Shown: positions 53,010-55,014 of the stretch, one piece after another | How positions within the stretch are numbered: position 1 is the stretch's first letter | Layout of the letters: each line of letters begins with the position of its first letter | DNA from: Stenotrophomonas chelatiphaga | GTDB taxonomy: Bacteria; Pseudomonadota; Gammaproteobacteria; Xanthomonadales; Xanthomonadaceae | Direction: 5' to 3' | Assembly: GCF_001431535.1 (NCBI RefSeq) | Contig: NZ_LDJK01000033.1 | Location: forward strand, 1 to 55,014 | Length of the DNA stretch: 55,014 bases | Translations under genes and position numbers: made by a program | Notes under the pieces: generated by a model | The model's input: only the letters and a program-made list of their open reading frames with translations | Database searches by the model: none | What the model was told of the DNA's origin: nothing

Positions 53010-53972
53010 CAGGGCCAGGCGCTGTTTCACTTCGGCGGCGATGCGTCCGGTTTCGCGCAGCGGCGCGATGGGCCCGTGGTCCCAGTCCAGCCAGCGCGGC
53101 TGCAGCCGGCCGCGTTCGTGCAGTGCCTGCTGGAAGTGCTGCATGCGGCCCTGTGCACTGGCCGCCAGCGCCACCATCACCGGTGCACGCGTGGCACTGG
53201 CTTCGGACAGCAGGTTCACCGAATCCGGCGATACCACCACCCGGTCGGCCCAGCCCAGCAGCCCGGCATACGGATTCACCCCGTCACCGCCATCGCCCCA
53301 GATCACGTTCGGGATATCGGCAAACGTGTCACGCAGCGCGTCTGCCAGTGCCGGCGGGGTGCGCCGCGAGGTGGTCGCCAGCAGGCTGCCACCCTGTTCG
53401 CGGATCTGCGCGGCCAGCTGCTCGAACACCCCGCGCATGGCCTGTTCGTCCCATGCCGCGTGGGCGGTCGGCCCGCCGACCAGCAGCGCGGTACGTGGGC
53501 CCGGCAGGCCACGGAAATCGGCAAAGGCGGCTCGCCCCAGCGACAGCCAGTCATCGTCCACCGGGTTCAGGCTGCCGAGCAGGGTCAGCACGTTGCCGCC
53601 GCGCAGGCGGTCGTGTTCGGGCACGACCACCAGGTCCCAGTGGCGCGCGCTGATGCGCGGATCCAGGATCTGCACCACCCGGCTTCCCCGCGCACGCAGT
53701 GCCCGCAATGCCCCGGCGGCCTGTCGTCCACAGCCTATTGCCAGTGACGGAGGCGACGTCGACAGTGCCGCGAATGCCTCGCCGTAACCGTACCGGATGT
53801 CACCAGCCAGGCGTCGTGGCGACAGCCAGCGCCACGGTGCACGCGGCACCAGCGTCAGGGGTTGGTGCGTGCCCAGACGCAGCGCGCCGGCCAGCGCCAC
53901 GGCCTGCCGGACGTTGCCGGCGCGGCCATCGGTAATCGTCGAGGGCGCACTCGATCGTTTCACGATTGGCAT
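53007..53972 (-). CDS. ELM1-family (mitochondrial fission ELM1-like, DUF1022) protein
   Basis: The 321-aa protein matches the bacterial ELM1 family, which has a GT-B glycosyltransferase-like fold: ITDGRAGNVRQAVALAGAL at the N-terminus, RVVQILDPRI, LVVVPEHDRLRGGNVL and the late VVVSPDSVNLLSEASATRAPV. The bacterial function is unknown; genes of this family often lie near lipid A or cell-envelope genes. The TAG stop (53007-53009) lies within a SMAG element. Confidence 0.88.
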   Translation of the reverse strand: MPIVKRSSAPSTITDGRAGNVRQAVALAGALRLGTHQPLTLVPRAPWRWLSPRRLAGDIRYGYGEAFAALSTSPPSLAIGCGRQAAGALRALRARGSRVVQILDPRISARHWDLVVVPEHDRLRGGNVLTLLGSLNPVDDDWLSLGRAAFADFRGLPGPRTALLVGGPTAHAAWDEQAMRGVFEQLAAQIREQGGSLLATTSRRTPPALADALRDTFADIPNVIWGDGGDGVNPYAGLLGWADRVVVSPDSVNLLSEASATRAPVMVALAASAQGRMQHFQQALHERGRLQPRWLDWDHGPIAPLRETGRIAAEVKQRLAL

Positions 53973-54093
53973 TAATTCGTTTCAGCCCTGCTGGGTGTTG
54001 CAACAGACGCGACACTCTACACTGCCCCGCATGGACCCGGCTGCAGGCCTGTTGGCAGGCAGCACGGGCTGACGCTCTTTACCTGGAGGATGC

Positions 54094-54684
54094 ATGTCGC
54101 ACGAACTCGACGCTGCCGCACTTGACCAGTTGTTCCGCACTGCCCGCACCGCGAATGACTTCCACGACAAGCCGGTGGACGAGGCCACGCTGCGCGCGCT
54201 GTACGACCTGGTGAAGTTCGGCCCGACCTCGGCCAATTCCAGCCCGGCACGCTTCGTGTTCGTCACTTCCGAAGAAGGCAAGGCCAAGCTGGCCCCGGCA
54301 CTGTCCGAAGGCAACCTGGCCAAGACCATGGCGGCACCGGTCACGGTGATCATCGCCCACGACCTGGACTTCCACGAAAAGCTGCCCTACCTGTTCCCGC
54401 ACAGCGATGCCAAGGCGTGGTTCGACGGCCCGCAGGAAAACCGCCAGAAGCCGGCCTTCCTCAACGGCAGCCTGCAGGGCGCGTACCTGATCCTGGCCGC
54501 ACGCGCGCTGGGCCTGGACGCCGGCCCGATGACCGGCTTCGATCCGGCCAAGGTGGATGAAGCGTTCTTCGCCGGCACCTCGCTGCGCAGCAACTTCCTG
54601 GTCAACCTGGGCTACGGCGACACCGCCGGTCTGTTCCCGCGTTCGCCGCGCCTGTCCTTCGACGAAGCCGCTCGCATCGTCTGA
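54094..54684 (+). CDS. rutE: RutE/HadB-type nitroreductase-family protein (malonic semialdehyde reductase)
   Basis: The 196-aa flavin enzyme has the RutE pattern: [36 protein letters not shown] with FMN-contact residues, and the late [19 protein letters not shown]. In E. coli RutE reduces malonic semialdehyde to 3-hydroxypropionate in pyrimidine degradation. No other rut genes are here, so a general nitro- or quinone-reductase role is possible. GGAGG before the ATG at 54094 is a strong ribosome-binding site. Confidence 0.9.
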   Translation: MSHELDAAALDQLFRTARTANDFHDKPVDEATLRALYDLVKFGPTSANSSPARFVFVTSEEGKAKLAPALSEGNLAKTMAAPVTVIIAHDLDFHEKLPYLFPHSDAKAWFDGPQENRQKPAFLNGSLQGAYLILAARALGLDAGPMTGFDPAKVDEAFFAGTSLRSNFLVNLGYGDTAGLFPRSPRLSFDEAARIV

Positions 54685-54773
54685 ACCGGGTTTGTGTTTG
54701 AATCGGCCGGTCCCGCTTGGACGGGTCGATGTTTGCAGTCCATTCCCTTACTGAAATCGAGAGAGTCCTGAAC

Positions 54774-54974
54774 ATGACCAAGACCACCAAGCTGCTGCTT
54801 CCGCTGGCCCTGACCCTGGCGATCGCCGCCTGCTCCAAGCCGGCCGACGAAGCCACCCCGGCTGCCGACGCCGCCGCCACCCCGGCCGCCACCGAGCAGA
54901 CCACCACCCCGGCCGCCGACTCATCTCCACGCCCACGAGACGGACCCCGAACTCGTATGCCGTATTCTGCTTGA
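54774..54974 (+). CDS. Small Ala/Pro/Thr-rich lipoprotein, 3' end replaced by adapter sequence
   Basis: The first 49 or so codons encode a lipoprotein signal ending AIAAC|S followed by an Ala/Thr/Pro-rich stretch (KPADEATPAADAAATPAATE). GAGAG upstream supports the ATG at 54774. From about 54922 the frame enters adapter-like DNA, so the last residues (SPRPRDGPRTRMPYSA) and the stop are not real. The true gene must continue beyond the contig; its full length and function cannot be judged. Confidence 0.7.
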   Translation: MTKTTKLLLPLALTLAIAACSKPADEATPAADAAATPAATEQTTTPAADSSPRPRDGPRTRMPYSA

Positions 54975-55014
54975 AAACAAAATGCGCAGAGGTGTGGCGA
55001 TGCCGGACCGGTGG
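54922..55014 (+). other. Degraded Illumina Nextera adapter at contig end (artefact)
   Basis: Contains, in the order of the Nextera i7 adapter, CATCTCC, then CCCACGAGAC, an eight-base index-like GGACCCCG, CTCGTATGCCG, TTCTGCTTG and an A-rich run, with a few mismatches. The index resembles GGACTCCT (N705). Bases after about 54978 look like post-adapter noise. This part should not be annotated biologically. Confidence 0.92.

Noticed and set aside
54922..54974. Novel C-terminal tail of the lipoprotein
   Set aside because: The sequence is adapter-derived, so the tail is an artefact.

Overview
This window looks like a chromosomal contig of a Stenotrophomonas-type gammaproteobacterium (Xanthomonadaceae). 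The DNA is GC-rich throughout. Core gene order is xanthomonad-like: a cytochrome c oxidase cluster, then rpsU-yqeY-yihY-dnaG facing tsaD. Many intergenic gaps carry short palindromes that start with GTAG, of the kind described as SMAG elements in S. maltophilia. The right-hand end is not biological: from about position 54922 the sequence reads as a degraded Illumina Nextera adapter, so the window ends at a draft contig edge.

Layout. 1-2677 (-): putA, running off the left edge. 3096-11180: aa3-type cytochrome c oxidase cluster (ctaC, ctaD, a 44-aa membrane peptide, ctaG, ctaE, a DUF2909 gene on the opposite strand, SURF1, a Sco-like protein, ctaA, ctaB), covering structural subunits, copper delivery and heme A synthesis. 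11181-13465: SMAG-rich accessory patch with an orphan gene and a ChaN/TIKI-like protein. 13469-18169 (-): bile-acid symporter-like carrier, dnaG, yihY, yqeY, rpsU. 18338-24330: tsaD, a two-gene unknown module, folB, a YbdG-type MscS channel and a cytoplasmic GH3 beta-glucosidase with a LacI-type operator. 24471-26905: a lipoprotein, a PQQ-dependent sugar dehydrogenase and a small unknown protein.

27021-39731 is the most interesting part. A five-gene minus-strand operon (C40 NlpC/P60 endopeptidase, L-Ala-D/L-Glu-type epimerase, RpiR regulator, YkuD-domain enzyme, APC permease) lies back-to-back with a plus-strand run (transglutaminase-like protein, TonB-dependent receptor, S12 serine hydrolase, VanX-type D-Ala-D-Ala dipeptidase). 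Together these encode uptake, trimming, epimerisation and regulation steps expected for scavenging peptidoglycan peptides. A palindrome matching the GGAA-N6-TTCC form reported for some RpiR-family proteins sits in the divergent promoter region.

39766-54974: small membrane and EF-hand proteins, a HAD hydrolase, a DUF1338 (HglS/YdcJ) enzyme, a pair of unknown proteins with disordered N-termini, an acetyl-CoA hydrolase/transferase, a possible small RNA, glnE, a YhhQ-type transporter, a DUF2145 pair, an ELM1-family protein, a RutE-type nitroreductase and a truncated lipoprotein. No rRNA, tRNA, CRISPR array, prophage or transposase gene was recognised.
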